Shown here one piece after another: positions 45,261-55,085 of a DNA stretch of 64,000 nucleotides (positions within the stretch are counted from its first letter, which is position 1; every line of letters begins with the position of its first letter). The position numbers and the translations under genes are program-made. The stretch is from Chloroflexota bacterium (GTDB lineage: Bacteria > Chloroflexota > Anaerolineae > Anaerolineales > UBA11579): contig JACPVG010000004.1 in the NCBI GenBank assembly GCA_016191875.1, forward strand, positions 65,832 through 129,831, written 5' to 3'. The notes under the pieces are model-generated. The model was not told where the DNA came from. It did no database searches and saw nothing but the letters and a program-made list of their open reading frames with translations.

Positions 45261-46309
45261 TTCTTCTCGGCGAATTCTCTTTCCAGCGAGGACGCCAGCG
45301 CAGCGTGCTCGCCGTCGCTGAGGAAAGCGGCGCGGGCGGCCTGCACGATGCTGTGGCGCAACTGCGCCAGCGTCAACCCCAGCGATTCGCAGGCCAGTTC
45401 GTATTCATCGCTCAGGTCGATCTGCGAGATGCTGGGGTCGTCGGTGTTGATGGTGACGATCAGCCCGGCGTTGATCATGCCCATCAGCGGATTGTGGCTG
45501 AGGGAACTGACCACGCCGCTCTGGTAATTGCTGGTCGGGCAGACTTCGAAGACGATCTCGCGTTCGCGGGCCAGCGCCACCACCGCCGCGTCTTCCATGA
45601 TGCGGATGCCGTGCCCGATGCGCTCGGCGGCCAGCTGTTCGATGCCCAGCCGCACGTTCTCCGGGCCGCCCCACTCGCCGGCATGGATGGTGATGCGCAG
45701 GCCGGCCTGCCTGGCCTCGGTGAACAGACCCACAAAGTTGTGGCCGGGGAAGTCCGCCTCGCCGCCGGCCAGGTCGAGGGCGATGATGCCCCGGTCCTTG
45801 CGGTCAAGGCTGTGTTTCAGCACTTCCTGCGCCAGTTCCAGGCTTTCGTGCCGGTTCACGCTGGCGATCAGCCGGGTCTGTACGCCATAACTCTCCCCGG
45901 CCTCGTTGGCGGTCTCGATGACCCAGTCCATCGCCTCGGCCAGCGGGAAGTCCTTGATGCGGGTGAGCGCCACCGGCGTGAAGCGCAGTTCCATGTAGCG
46001 CACGTTGTCGGCCGCGGCGTCGGCGATGGCCTCGCGCACCACCCGCCGGATGACCTCCGGGGCCTGATAGAACAGGCGCAGCGTATTGAATTTGGCGAGG
46101 AAATTGTGATGGGTGAAGGGCTCGCCGTCGCGTACCTGCACCAGCGAGCGGAAGGCGTCGATGTCCCGGTAAGGCAGGTCCAGGTCGTAGGTACGCGCCA
46201 CCTCCAGCATGGTGCTCAAACGCAAAGACCCTTCCAGGTGGCGATGCAGTTCCACCTTGGGCAGGGACTTGTAGAAGATTCTGTGCCGGGGTTCGAGCTG
46301 AGGCTCCAC
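45245..46309 (-). CDS. add: Adenosine deaminase
   Basis: 354 residues, GTG start. Zinc and catalytic motifs of the family: KVELHRHLEGS, ITIHAGEWGGPENV (third His and Glu), ERIGHGIR (catalytic His) and NTDDPSIS (Asp pair). The enzyme hydrolyses adenosine to inosine; some members act on other 6-aminopurines. It stands between an MBL-fold gene and secA, both on the same strand, but with its own terminator. The bulk of the length and motif order are typical. Confidence 0.9.
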   Translation of the reverse strand: MEPQLEPRHRIFYKSLPKVELHRHLEGSLRLSTMLEVARTYDLDLPYRDIDAFRSLVQVRDGEPFTHHNFLAKFNTLRLFYQAPEVIRRVVREAIADAAADNVRYMELRFTPVALTRIKDFPLAEAMDWVIETANEAGESYGVQTRLIASVNRHESLELAQEVLKHSLDRKDRGIIALDLAGGEADFPGHNFVGLFTEARQAGLRITIHAGEWGGPENVRLGIEQLAAERIGHGIRIMEDAAVVALAREREIVFEVCPTSNYQSGVVSSLSHNPLMGMINAGLIVTINTDDPSISQIDLSDEYELACESLGLTLAQLRHSIVQAARAAFLSDGEHAALASSLEREFAEKNAAGD

Positions 46310-46477
46310 GTTAATTAGCCCTCTGGCGATGTCGTCCTAACAATTCCGTAAGCCTACCATAATTCGATGGATGCGTACACCCGAAAAGAGTACCGGGGGC
46401 CTCCAGCGCCCGCCGCACCTGCCATTATACGGAGCGGCGGGTCGTCTCACTATAACAAATGCGCGACAATCGCGAAC

Positions 46478-49400
46478 CTACTTCCTGCGCCGCCGGCGGC
46501 GTTTGCGCTTGCCGCCCTCGATTTCGTCCCCGTCTGCCGCTGCGGCCTGGCCGGCAGGCAGGCTGGCGGCCGCCTGCGAGGCGGGGGCCTGGGGCGCGGG
46601 CGCGCTGGGCCGGGCCTGGAAGGCGGTGAACATGTGGTTGACCACGCTGGCGCGCATGTCCTCGAAGAGTCGCGCGAACATCTGTGAGGCGCGCGCCTTG
46701 TACTCCACCAGCGGGTCGCGCTGGCCGTAGGCTTCCAGGCCGATGGACACCCGCAGGGCTTCCATCTCGGTCAGGTATTCGATCCACAACTCGGAGATGA
46801 CCCGCAGGATCAGGCCGCGGTACGTTTCAGTGATGCCCTGGCGGCCCAGTTCCTCGATTGCCATTTTCTGCACGTCGGCGGGCAGGTCGGCCATGGGCTG
46901 GCCCTTGATGCGGGCGAATTCCGCCTCGCCCAGGCGCTCGGCCAGGCGGGCGCGCGCCGAGCGCCGCAGCATCGCCAGCGGGCTGGCCTTCATCTGCTCC
47001 CAGGCGTTCAGGCCATAGAGCTGGGTCAGCGTATCCAGCGCGCCTTCCAGGTGTTCCAGCGCCCGCTCGGCAAGGTCTTCGCCGTCGGCGTCTTCCAACA
47101 GGCGGGCGGCATGGTAGATGTAGCTCAGCCGGATGGTGCGCAGGCGCACCTGGCGGTGGGTCTTGCGGTCGAAGGCCAGCAGTTCGCCCTGGGGCAGGGC
47201 CAGCAACAGCTGCATCAAATGCTGGTCGTGCAGTTGGTCGGGCATGGCGTTCAGGCGGGCGTCCAGGTCGCGGGCCAACTGGCCGTTCTCGCCCAGCAAC
47301 TGGCTGCGGCGGCTGGCAAATACCGCCTGGGTCGCGCCCAGCACAGCCTCGGCCACTTCATCCCATTCCCTGCCGGAGAGTTCGGCGGCGTCCAGTTCCA
47401 GGGGCTGGTTGATTCGGCGCTCCACCGCCGTCACCACCCGGGCGATCATCTGGCTGGTGAGGGCGCGCTCCACCTGGTCTTCCAGCAGGCCGGCGGCCCG
47501 GGCAGGCTCTTCGCGCAGCAGGCGCTGTTCCGGGCCGTCCAGTTTGAGCGGCAGGTGCAGCAGGCTTTCGGCCTCGGCCAGCAGTTCGCGGGCCGGGCGC
47601 GTATCGGTCTCGTCGGCGTAGCGCAGGGCCTCGATGAACGTATCCAGCGTTTCCTGGCGTTCATCCAGCATGGCCTCCAGGCGCTGCTCGTTCTGGGCCA
47701 GCAGGTCTTCGGCGCTGCGCACGACATGCTCTTCCTCGGCGGCCAGGGCAGTCTCGGCCAGGCCCAGCAGGGCGGCGCGTGACTGGCTGCGCTCGCCGGC
47801 TCCGGCGGCGCGCAGTTCATCCAGCAGCAGGCGGTAGGTGAACGAGGGGAAGGCCAGCGCGCCGGCCAGCATGGTGGGCTGGATCTGCTCCAGCCAGGCC
47901 AGCAGCTTCCAGGGGCCTTCCTCTTCAGCCAGGTTCTCCGGCACCCGCCGGGCCACTTCGACCTGGAGCATATCGCGCACGTCTGCGCTCAGATCGTCCT
48001 TGAGGAAAATGGTGTCGCGCTGGGCGTAGACCGTGGCGCGCTGCGAGTTGAGCACGTCGTCGTACTCCAGCAGGTGCTTGCGGCTGTCGAAGTTGGCGCC
48101 TTCCACGCGCGTCTGGGATTGCTCCACCACCCGGCTGACGATGCCGTGTTCGAGCGGGATGGCATCATCCATGCCCAGGCGCAGCATCAGGCCCTCCACC
48201 TGCTGCCCACCGAACAGGCGCATCAGTTCGTCCTGCAATGAAAGGAAGAAGCGCGACGAGCCGGGGTCGCCCTGGCGGGCGGCGCGGCCGCGCAGCTGGT
48301 TGTCGATGCGCCGGGCTTCGTGGCGTTCCGAACCGACGACATGCAGGCCGCCCAGTTCCTTCACCTTTTCCATTTCGTCCATTGAACGGAGGAACAGGCC
48401 GACCTCGGAGGCGTAGATACCGTAATCCTGCGGGCTGAGGCGTTTGAGCGCCGCCAGCCGGTCTTCCATGGTCATGCTGAACGGGTCTTCGGCGCCGGCT
48501 TTGCGCAGCACGCGGTTGACGGCCGCCACTACCTCCTCGGCCATCTCGCCGCCCAGTTTGATGTCCACGCCGCGCCCGGCCATGTTGGTGGCGATGGTGA
48601 CCGCCCCAAATGCCCCGGCCCCGGCGATGATCTGGCTTTCCTCGGTGTGTTTGCGGGCGTTCAACACCTGCTGGGAGATGCCGCGCTTGAGCGTCTCTTG
48701 CAGACGTTCTTTATGCTCCGCGCCCAGCCGCAGCACGTTGAGCAGGCGGCTGATGTTCTCAGGGTGTTCCAGGGTGGCGGGCAGTTCCAGGGCTTTGCCC
48801 GCCTGGCGCATCTGGGCAACGTTGACTTTTTCGAGCGGCTCGTTGAGGAAGGCCAGTTCCGGGATGGCGCGGCCGTCATCGGCGCGCCCGTTCTTCTCCA
48901 GCCAGGTATCCCGCACCAGCAGGACCTCCAGCAGGCGACGCACCATCTCGGCTTTCAGCCGGTTGGAAAGCCGCTCGGAGTTCTCCACCGAGGTAGTGCC
49001 TACCAGCACCGGCCGGCCAATGACGTGCATCTGGATGATCTCGGCCACGATGGCGCGCAGTTTGGCCTCTTCCGTGCGGTAGACCACGTCCGGGTAGTCC
49101 TTACGCTTCCAAAGCGCCGGCAGCCGGTCAGGGTCGTCCAGGCGGGCGTAATAGTGATACTCGTAGCCGTATTCATCCCTGGCTTTCAGCGCTTCCAGGT
49201 CGGATTCGGGCTGGTTGGCGAGGTACTCCACATGCGGGGCGATCGCCATCACATCCAGTTTATAGATCTTCTCGAACTCTTCGGCCTCGGTCAGGGCCGT
49301 GCCGGTCATCCCGGCCAGTTTTTCGTACATGCGAAAGTAGTTCTGGATGGTGATGGTGGCGTGGGTAACGTTCTCGGCCTGAACTTTCACGCCCTCCTTG

Positions 49401-50515
49401 GCCTCCACGGCCTGGTGCAGGCCGTCGCTCCAGCGGCGGCCGGGCATCAGGCGGCCGGTAAACTCGTCGATGATGATGACCTGGCCGCCCTGCACCAGGT
49501 AGTCTTTGTTGCGCTTGAAGAGGAACTGCGCCTTGAGCGCCTGCTGCAGGTAGCCCATCAGGCGCGCCTGCTCGGGGGTCACATCTTCCGGGCGTTCCGG
49601 GTCGCGCAGCGCCACGCCCAGGCCCTGCTCCACCTTGGCCTCGCCCAGTTCCGTCAGTACCACGGTGCGGTCTTTCTCGCTGACCTCCACATCTTCCATC
49701 TGGAGGCGCTTGACGACCACGGCCATCTTCTCGTAGTTCTCGGCGTCGTCATGGCTGGGGCCGGAAATGATCAGCGGCGTGCGGGCCTCATCGATGAGCA
49801 CGTTGTCCACTTCGTCGATGATGGCGTAGTGGTGACCGCGCTGGACGCGGGCGTTGCGGTTGAGGGTCATGTTGTCGCGCAGATAATCGAAGCCGAATTC
49901 ACTGTTCGTGCCGTAGGTGATGTCGGCGTTGTAGGCTTCGGCGCGCTCCACCAGCGCCAGTTGGTGCTGGTCTTCCTGCTGGTGTTCGCGGTTCAGGTCG
50001 ATCAAAAAGGCTTTGCGGCCGTTCTCGGTGCGGCTGCCCATCTGCAAGACGCCCACCGAGAGACCGAGGAAGTCGTATATCGGCGCCATCCAGCGGGCAT
50101 CACGCCGCGCCAGGTAGTCGTTCACCGTGACCAGGTGCGTCCCCTTGCCGGTCAGGGCGTTGAGGTACAGCGGCAGGGTGGCGACCAGGGTCTTGCCCTC
50201 GCCGGTGCGCATCTCGGCAATGCGCCCCTCGTGCAGCACGATGCCGCCGATGAGTTGCACGTCGAAATGGCGCAGGCCGATGGTGCGCTTGCTGGCCTCA
50301 CGCACCGCGGCGAAGGCCTCCGGAAGCAGGTCGTCCAGCGTTTCGCCGTCTTCCAGGCGCTGCTTGAACTCAGGGGTCCTGGCGCGCAGGGCCTCGTCGC
50401 TGAGCGCCTCAAACGCCGGTTCGAGCGCGTTGACAGCCTCGACAGTTTCGCCGAACTCGGTCAGGGCGCGTTTGCTGGGGTCGCCGGCAAAGCGGCTGAT
50501 GATTCCTCTGAGCAT
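46478..50515 (-). CDS. secA: Preprotein translocase ATPase SecA, enlarged
   Basis: 1,345 residues from ATG 50515 ([11 protein letters not shown]); a TTG three codons upstream is possible. Motor motifs are intact: Walker [13 protein letters not shown]-type [16 protein letters not shown], peptide-crosslinking domain, [31 protein letters not shown] and YDDVLNSQR. SecA normally has 800-900 residues. Here about 80-90 residues are inserted between the ERLSNRL and [11 protein letters not shown] elements, about 50 before [17 protein letters not shown], and the helical-scaffold part is stretched by some 200. The C-terminal Cys-x-Cys zinc motif that binds SecB is missing, replaced by an Ala/Pro linker and a run of Lys and Arg. 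It drives Sec-dependent export at the inner membrane. Confidence 0.95.
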   Translation of the reverse strand: MLRGIISRFAGDPSKRALTEFGETVEAVNALEPAFEALSDEALRARTPEFKQRLEDGETLDDLLPEAFAAVREASKRTIGLRHFDVQLIGGIVLHEGRIAEMRTGEGKTLVATLPLYLNALTGKGTHLVTVNDYLARRDARWMAPIYDFLGLSVGVLQMGSRTENGRKAFLIDLNREHQQEDQHQLALVERAEAYNADITYGTNSEFGFDYLRDNMTLNRNARVQRGHHYAIIDEVDNVLIDEARTPLIISGPSHDDAENYEKMAVVVKRLQMEDVEVSEKDRTVVLTELGEAKVEQGLGVALRDPERPEDVTPEQARLMGYLQQALKAQFLFKRNKDYLVQGGQVIIIDEFTGRLMPGRRWSDGLHQAVEAKEGVKVQAENVTHATITIQNYFRMYEKLAGMTGTALTEAEEFEKIYKLDVMAIAPHVEYLANQPESDLEALKARDEYGYEYHYYARLDDPDRLPALWKRKDYPDVVYRTEEAKLRAIVAEIIQMHVIGRPVLVGTTSVENSERLSNRLKAEMVRRLLEVLLVRDTWLEKNGRADDGRAIPELAFLNEPLEKVNVAQMRQAGKALELPATLEHPENISRLLNVLRLGAEHKERLQETLKRGISQQVLNARKHTEESQIIAGAGAFGAVTIATNMAGRGVDIKLGGEMAEEVVAAVNRVLRKAGAEDPFSMTMEDRLAALKRLSPQDYGIYASEVGLFLRSMDEMEKVKELGGLHVVGSERHEARRIDNQLRGRAARQGDPGSSRFFLSLQDELMRLFGGQQVEGLMLRLGMDDAIPLEHGIVSRVVEQSQTRVEGANFDSRKHLLEYDDVLNSQRATVYAQRDTIFLKDDLSADVRDMLQVEVARRVPENLAEEEGPWKLLAWLEQIQPTMLAGALAFPSFTYRLLLDELRAAGAGERSQSRAALLGLAETALAAEEEHVVRSAEDLLAQNEQRLEAMLDERQETLDTFIEALRYADETDTRPARELLAEAESLLHLPLKLDGPEQRLLREEPARAAGLLEDQVERALTSQMIARVVTAVERRINQPLELDAAELSGREWDEVAEAVLGATQAVFASRRSQLLGENGQLARDLDARLNAMPDQLHDQHLMQLLLALPQGELLAFDRKTHRQVRLRTIRLSYIYHAARLLEDADGEDLAERALEHLEGALDTLTQLYGLNAWEQMKASPLAMLRRSARARLAERLGEAEFARIKGQPMADLPADVQKMAIEELGRQGITETYRGLILRVISELWIEYLTEMEALRVSIGLEAYGQRDPLVEYKARASQMFARLFEDMRASVVNHMFTAFQARPSAPAPQAPASQAAASLPAGQAAAADGDEIEGGKRKRRRRRRK

Positions 50516-50690
50516 GTCTGTCAATTCTCCGAACGGGCATTATACTCGCTGGGCATCGGCCATTGTGTAAGAGGCGTGTTAGAGGAAACGCCGCAATACT
50601 AGCCCCAGAGACCCCTTGCCATAGCGTTTGGCTTCTGCTATCGTTCTAGGCATCATTGGCCTGTACGTTTCATTATTTGGAGGAGACCTC

Positions 50691-52853
50691 ATGAAGACCT
50701 CATCCTATGCCGCGGCACCCCGGTTGCTGTTGGCGCTGGCCCTGCTGGCGCTGGCCTGCGGCCCACTGGACCTGGCGCGCCAGATTCTGGCCGGCCTTGC
50801 TACCACGCCCACCCCCACCGCCAGTTTTGAATTGCACGAGAGCAGCATCTGGTACGTGACCAAGGAAGGCGATGACGCGAATTCCTGCGACTCTCCGGTG
50901 CAGGCCTGCCTGACGATTGCAGAAGCCATTGGCCGCGCGGATGACGATGACATCATCAACATTGGCGCCGGTGTGTTCGTCGAAGCGATGAGCGGCCAGC
51001 AGGCGCTTGGCATTATCGACGATCTTGTGCTGCGCGGCTCGGGAGCGGGCGTGACCATCATCGATGGGGACGGTGCGCGTGGCGGCATCCTCGTGTCCGG
51101 CGATGCTCGTGTGGTCATCAGCAATCTCACGGTGCGCAATACCGTGGCGGGCGCGCCGGGCAACTGCATCAGCATCCGCAGCGATGCCTCCGCCCGCGTT
51201 GAGAATGTCGTGGTCGAGAACTGTGCGCCCAGCGGCATAGAACACATCAGTTCCGGGTTGGTGATGCTGGTGAACGTGCAAGCGACCAGAGCAGCCGGAA
51301 CAGGCGTCGTTAACGGCGGCGAAATGGCAATCGAAGGCGGCCGCTTTTTCGCCAACGGCAGCAATGGGATATCCTCCTATGGCGAAATCACAATCCGCGA
51401 TGCGGTAATCGAAGACAACACCCTGGATGGCCTGTCTCTTGGCGGTCAGGCCTTGGTGCAGGATTCTATCATCTTCAACAATGGTTTCATCAGCCCGAAC
51501 CATTCCGGTGTGGGCGTGAGCGGCGCTGTCGCGCTCAACAACGTACAGATTACCGACAACGAGTACGGTGTGAGCGTGTTTGAAGGCGGCTCCCTTGCCA
51601 TGCTGGGAGGCGAGATCGTCAACAGCAGGAAAATCGGCCTGGAAATCGATGCCGCCGCCAGCGCCAGCCTGACCGAAGTGCTCATGCGCGGCAACGGCAT
51701 CATCTTCGCTGAGACCAGCATTCCCGGCCACATCTCGAATCGCGGTACGCTCGAAGTAATACGCTCGCGCCTGCTCAGTAGTTACAACGGTGCGCTGCTC
51801 AACTTCGAGACCGGTGTCTTTGTGCTGCGCGAATCCACGATCGAGGACAGCGGCGGCAGCCTGGCGCCCATCTTCAACCATAGCGGCGGCAGCGGGTTAA
51901 TCGAAGGAAGCCTGCTGGCGAACAACCATGCTTCGACCAGCGTGATTGACAATCGCGGCGACCTCACCCTGATCAATTCTACGGTGAGCGGCAACCTGGG
52001 CGGCGGCATCTATGCCACGGATGGCAGCCTGTCGATTTCGTACGTGACCATCGCGGACAATACCGGCATTGGTCTTGTGTCCCAGAGCGGAGCAGGCGCG
52101 GTCGCGCAGATTGACAACGTCCTGGTGGCACGCAATGGCATTGAGGACTGCCAGTTCAGCACGGCGGCGGGCGTCGTCCCGCCGCCCCTTTCCGGCGTCA
52201 ATATCGATACCGATGGGCGCTGTCGTTTTGGCCTCACCTACGCCCCCGCCGACCTGTTGCTGGACGTGCTGGCGGACAACGGCGGCTTCACCCTCACCCA
52301 TGCCCTGCTGCCCGGCAGCCCCGCCATTGAAGCCGCCACCGGCGCCTGCCCGGCCACCGACCAGCGCGGCGAGCCTTACTCCCGCCCCTTCGGCCCGGCC
52401 TGCGATGTGGGCGCCTATGAGGCCGGCGGCACGGGGTTGAGCCTAGAAGCGACCATTGAATTCGAAACGGTCACCCCCACGCCCGAAGCCCCGGATGAAC
52501 CGCTCCTCACGGTGGATATCGATACCGGCTGCTTCACCGGGCCGGGCCCCGGCTGGGCCTACTTGCTGACGGTCAAGGCGGGTACCACCCTCAAACTGGT
52601 CGGCTATGGTTTCCAACCCGGCTGGTACGTGGCCCAGCACCCGACCGCCCAGGGCGTGCTGTGCTGGCTGGCGGAAAAGGACGTGACGCCCAATGTGCCG
52701 TTGGAGTCCCTGCGGCTCATCGCCATCCCGCCCAAATCCACCGCGACGCCGGAGGCCACCAAGCCGCCTGAGCGCGATGGTCGCGAGACCAGCACGCCGC
52801 AACCGAATCCCACCAATACGCCGTGCAGTCCGAATGACCCGAACTGCCCTTGA
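50691..52853 (+). CDS. Parallel beta-helix lipoprotein
   Basis: 720 residues from ATG 50691 behind GGAGGAG. Signal with LLALACGP lipobox. After the linker comes the polymorphic outer-membrane-like start WYVTKEGDDANSCDSPVQAC then LTIAEAIG. A right-handed beta-helix of many short repeats (VVISNLTVRNTV, MAIEGGRFFANGSNG, ITIRDAVIEDNTLDGLS, LTLINSTVSGNLGGGI) follows to about residue 570, including the GACPATDQRGEPYSRP element typical of choice-of-anchor proteins. C-terminal beta domain and Pro/Thr tail ending in CSPNDPNCP. Likely a surface adhesin or polysaccharide-binding protein. Confidence 0.85.
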   Translation: MKTSSYAAAPRLLLALALLALACGPLDLARQILAGLATTPTPTASFELHESSIWYVTKEGDDANSCDSPVQACLTIAEAIGRADDDDIINIGAGVFVEAMSGQQALGIIDDLVLRGSGAGVTIIDGDGARGGILVSGDARVVISNLTVRNTVAGAPGNCISIRSDASARVENVVVENCAPSGIEHISSGLVMLVNVQATRAAGTGVVNGGEMAIEGGRFFANGSNGISSYGEITIRDAVIEDNTLDGLSLGGQALVQDSIIFNNGFISPNHSGVGVSGAVALNNVQITDNEYGVSVFEGGSLAMLGGEIVNSRKIGLEIDAAASASLTEVLMRGNGIIFAETSIPGHISNRGTLEVIRSRLLSSYNGALLNFETGVFVLRESTIEDSGGSLAPIFNHSGGSGLIEGSLLANNHASTSVIDNRGDLTLINSTVSGNLGGGIYATDGSLSISYVTIADNTGIGLVSQSGAGAVAQIDNVLVARNGIEDCQFSTAAGVVPPPLSGVNIDTDGRCRFGLTYAPADLLLDVLADNGGFTLTHALLPGSPAIEAATGACPATDQRGEPYSRPFGPACDVGAYEAGGTGLSLEATIEFETVTPTPEAPDEPLLTVDIDTGCFTGPGPGWAYLLTVKAGTTLKLVGYGFQPGWYVAQHPTAQGVLCWLAEKDVTPNVPLESLRLIAIPPKSTATPEATKPPERDGRETSTPQPNPTNTPCSPNDPNCP

Positions 52854-52878
52854 CAACCTGCGCGGTCTTTCACATAAT
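52850..52878 (+). promoter_or_regulatory. Promoter of the T-box/pheS operon
   Basis: TTGACA (52850-52855), 17 bases, CATAAT (52873-52878). The -35 box overlaps the TGA stop of the beta-helix gene. Confidence 0.85.
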
Positions 52879-52884
52879 AGGGAG

Positions 52885-53178
52885 CAACAACTGAGACGAA
52901 AAGGCAACGACCGAGGAAAGTAGGCTGGCAGAACCTGCCAGAGAGGTTGGGGCGCAGGCTGAAACCCCTTCCCAGTTGAAACCAGTCGAAGTTCCCTCGT
53001 GAGCCGTTCTTGTGAATGGGCACCACGCCCTAGTAGCGAGAGCCGTGACCCGCCCGTTAGCGCGGGGGCCAATCGCCGGAATCCTCCGGCCGCTGGCATA
53101 GAGTGAACGGCACAGCCGTTAATGTGGGTGGTACCGCGGGAATTCCCTCCCGTCCCATGTGGACGGGAGTTTTGTTTT
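52885..53178 (+). promoter_or_regulatory. T-box riboswitch, probably phenylalanine-specific
   Basis: Leader of about 290 bases with the canonical T-box GGGTGGTACCGCGG at 53126-53139, followed by a terminator stem CTCCCGTCC / GGACGGGAG (53147-53169) with a T-run. Upstream lies a stem I region with an AGTA-type bulge. TTC at 52992-52994 (in CGAAGTTCCC) is the likely specifier codon for Phe. Uncharged tRNA-Phe would stabilise the antiterminator and switch on pheS and the genes after it. Confidence 0.92.
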
Positions 53179-53308
53179 TAAGGCGAGTTATTCGTTATTA
53201 GTGAACAGTAATGAGGAAAGGCCGTCAGCAAGGCATAGTGATCGGAATTTCGAAAAAGGTTGCGTGATTGGTAACCTGTGAGCAGAAACTCGAATATCGA
53301 GAACCGAA

Positions 53309-53331
53309 ATTCGTGAGCAGAGATTCGAAAA
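53309..53331. repeat. ATTCG repeat, left copy
   Basis: 23-base sequence ATTCGTGAGCAGAGATTCG plus AAAA, repeated with two mismatches at 54494. It lies in an AT-rich gap between T-box and pheS that also holds other CGAAT-type words (TCGAATAACGA near 53372). Confidence 0.6.
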
Positions 53332-53414
53332 GCAGAACCTGACCTGGAAGGTCGCATGAAGAGGAAGATTCGAATAACGAGTATCAAGTATCGACTACCG
53401 GCATTGGAGGAACG

Positions 53415-54446
53415 ATGGACATACTGAAGCAACTGGATGAGATTCAGGCCGCCGGGCTGGGCGCGCTGGAGGCGGTTGCAGATGAAGAGTCGCTGGCCGC
53501 CTGGCGCAGCGCACACCTGGGCCGCAAGTCCGGCGTGATGGCGGCGTTTGACGGGATGAAGGACCTCGGCAAAGAGGAACGCCCGCAGGTAGGGAAACGC
53601 GCCAACGAGGTCAAGGGGGCGCTGGAAGCCGCGCTGGAGAAGAAGCAGGCCGCCCTCAAACAGGCCGCGCTGGCCGCCTCGCTTTCCAGTGAACATCTGG
53701 ACGTCAGCCTGCCCGGCCGCGCCCGGCCGCTGGGGCGGCTGCACCCGGCCAACCAGACCCTGCGGCGCATCTACGCCATCTTCGCCGAGATGGGTTTCCA
53801 GGTCTACCGCTCGCGCGAGGTCGAGAGCGACGACTACAACTTCACTTTCCTCAACATCCCCGCCCACCACCCGGCGCGCGACATGTGGGATACCTTTCAC
53901 ACCGACCGCGAAGGCGTCATCCTGCGCACGCACACCTCGCCGGGCCAGATTCACGCCATGCGCGAATACTGCCCGGAGAACATCCGCGTCATCCTGCCCG
54001 GCATGGTCTATCGTTACGAGCAGGTGACGACGCGCTCGGAGATGCAGTTCAACCAGGTGGAAGGGCTGGCGGTGGGGCCGAACATCACCTTCGGCGACCT
54101 GAAAGGCACGCTGACCGACTTCGCCCGCCGGATGTTCAACCCGGATGTGCGCACCCGCTTCCGCGCGTCGCACTTCCCGTTCACGGAGCCAAGCGCCGAG
54201 ATGGATGTGGAATGCTTCGTGTGCATGGGCGAGGGCTGCTCGGTGTGCAAAGGCACCGGCTGGCTGGAGATCCTCGGTTCCGGCATGGTACACCCGACGG
54301 TGCTGCGCCATGGCGGCTACGACCCGGAGAAGGTGTCCGGCTTCGCCTTCGGCATGGGGCCGGAACGCATCACCATGCTGCTGCACCGCATCACCGATAT
54401 CCGGCATTTCTGGCGCAATGATGTGCGGTTTTTGGAGCAGTTCTGA
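53415..54446 (+). CDS. pheS: Phenylalanyl-tRNA synthetase alpha subunit
   Basis: 343 residues, GGAGG upstream. N-terminal coiled-coil arm (KSGVMAAFDGMKDL), then class II motifs: motif 1 region GRLHPANQTLRRIYAIF, motif 2 VYRYEQVTTRSEMQFNQVEG and motif 3 GFAFGMGPERITML. The family Cys cluster CFVCMGEGCSVCKGTGW is present. It joins Phe to tRNA-Phe together with PheT; the T-box upstream senses that tRNA. Unusually, a four-helix-bundle gene separates it from pheT. Confidence 0.96.
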   Translation: MDILKQLDEIQAAGLGALEAVADEESLAAWRSAHLGRKSGVMAAFDGMKDLGKEERPQVGKRANEVKGALEAALEKKQAALKQAALAASLSSEHLDVSLPGRARPLGRLHPANQTLRRIYAIFAEMGFQVYRSREVESDDYNFTFLNIPAHHPARDMWDTFHTDREGVILRTHTSPGQIHAMREYCPENIRVILPGMVYRYEQVTTRSEMQFNQVEGLAVGPNITFGDLKGTLTDFARRMFNPDVRTRFRASHFPFTEPSAEMDVECFVCMGEGCSVCKGTGWLEILGSGMVHPTVLRHGGYDPEKVSGFAFGMGPERITMLLHRITDIRHFWRNDVRFLEQF

Positions 54447-54493
54447 AATATTAAGGTCAACGAGTGGATTAGGCAATGAGGCGAAAAGGCGAT

Positions 54494-54516
54494 ATTCGTG
54501 AGTAGATATTCGAAAA
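54494..54516. repeat. ATTCG repeat, right copy
   Basis: ATTCGTGAGTAGATATTCG plus AAAA, two mismatches from the copy at 53309. TCTCGAATAACGA follows at about 54560, again echoing the left gap. The two copies flank pheS. Confidence 0.6.
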
Positions 54517-54604
54517 CCAGCATGGGTGGCGAAACAGCCCACGATCGGAGAGCCGGATAACGCTTCTCGAATAACGAATTGCGAACATCGATTTTGGAGG
54601 CTGC

Positions 54605-55075
54605 ATGAGTTTGTCAGGTTTGGAACGGTTGGATGTATGGCGTAAAGCGAAAGAATATGCCCTTCTGATTTATAGAGAGGCGATTCCTGTATTGCCCGTC
54701 GAGGAAAAATGGGCGATGGCGCAACAGTTGCGCCGTGCCGCCCTGAGTATCCCCGCCAATATCGCCGAAGGACACGGGCGGTTCTACTATCAGGAAAACG
54801 TTCGCTTTTGCTATATTGCGCGTGGTTCTCTGGAAGAAACTGTGAGTTTCCTTGTTATGGCACACGAGCTTGGCTATCTCCCACCGGCAGTCTATTCGGC
54901 GCTGATTTCCCAGTCCGAAGACCTGACGAAACTTATCAATGGCTATATCGGTTATCTCAAAAAGACCAGGCGCGGACAAGACGAGCCCGGGGCTCAATCA
55001 TTTGTCAAAGAAGTCTCAGTCGATTATCTGCCTGACCTCGCCGAAGAAGAATCTGGCGACAACGAGATCGAATAG
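54605..55075 (+). CDS. Four-helix-bundle protein (23S rRNA IVP / Avd-like)
   Basis: 156 residues. The family signature is clear: LERLDVWRKAKEYALLIYRE, LRRAALSIPANIAEGHGR, FCYIARGSLEETVSFLVMA and the final helix LINGYIGYLKKTR. About 35 extra acidic residues extend the C-terminus. Such proteins occur in intervening sequences of 23S rRNA and as Avd in diversity-generating retroelements; most stand-alone copies have no known function. This one sits between pheS and pheT, ten bases before the pheT start, so it should be co-expressed under the T-box. Confidence 0.88.
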   Translation: MSLSGLERLDVWRKAKEYALLIYREAIPVLPVEEKWAMAQQLRRAALSIPANIAEGHGRFYYQENVRFCYIARGSLEETVSFLVMAHELGYLPPAVYSALISQSEDLTKLINGYIGYLKKTRRGQDEPGAQSFVKEVSVDYLPDLAEEESGDNEIE

Positions 55076-55085
55076 GGAGTAGACC

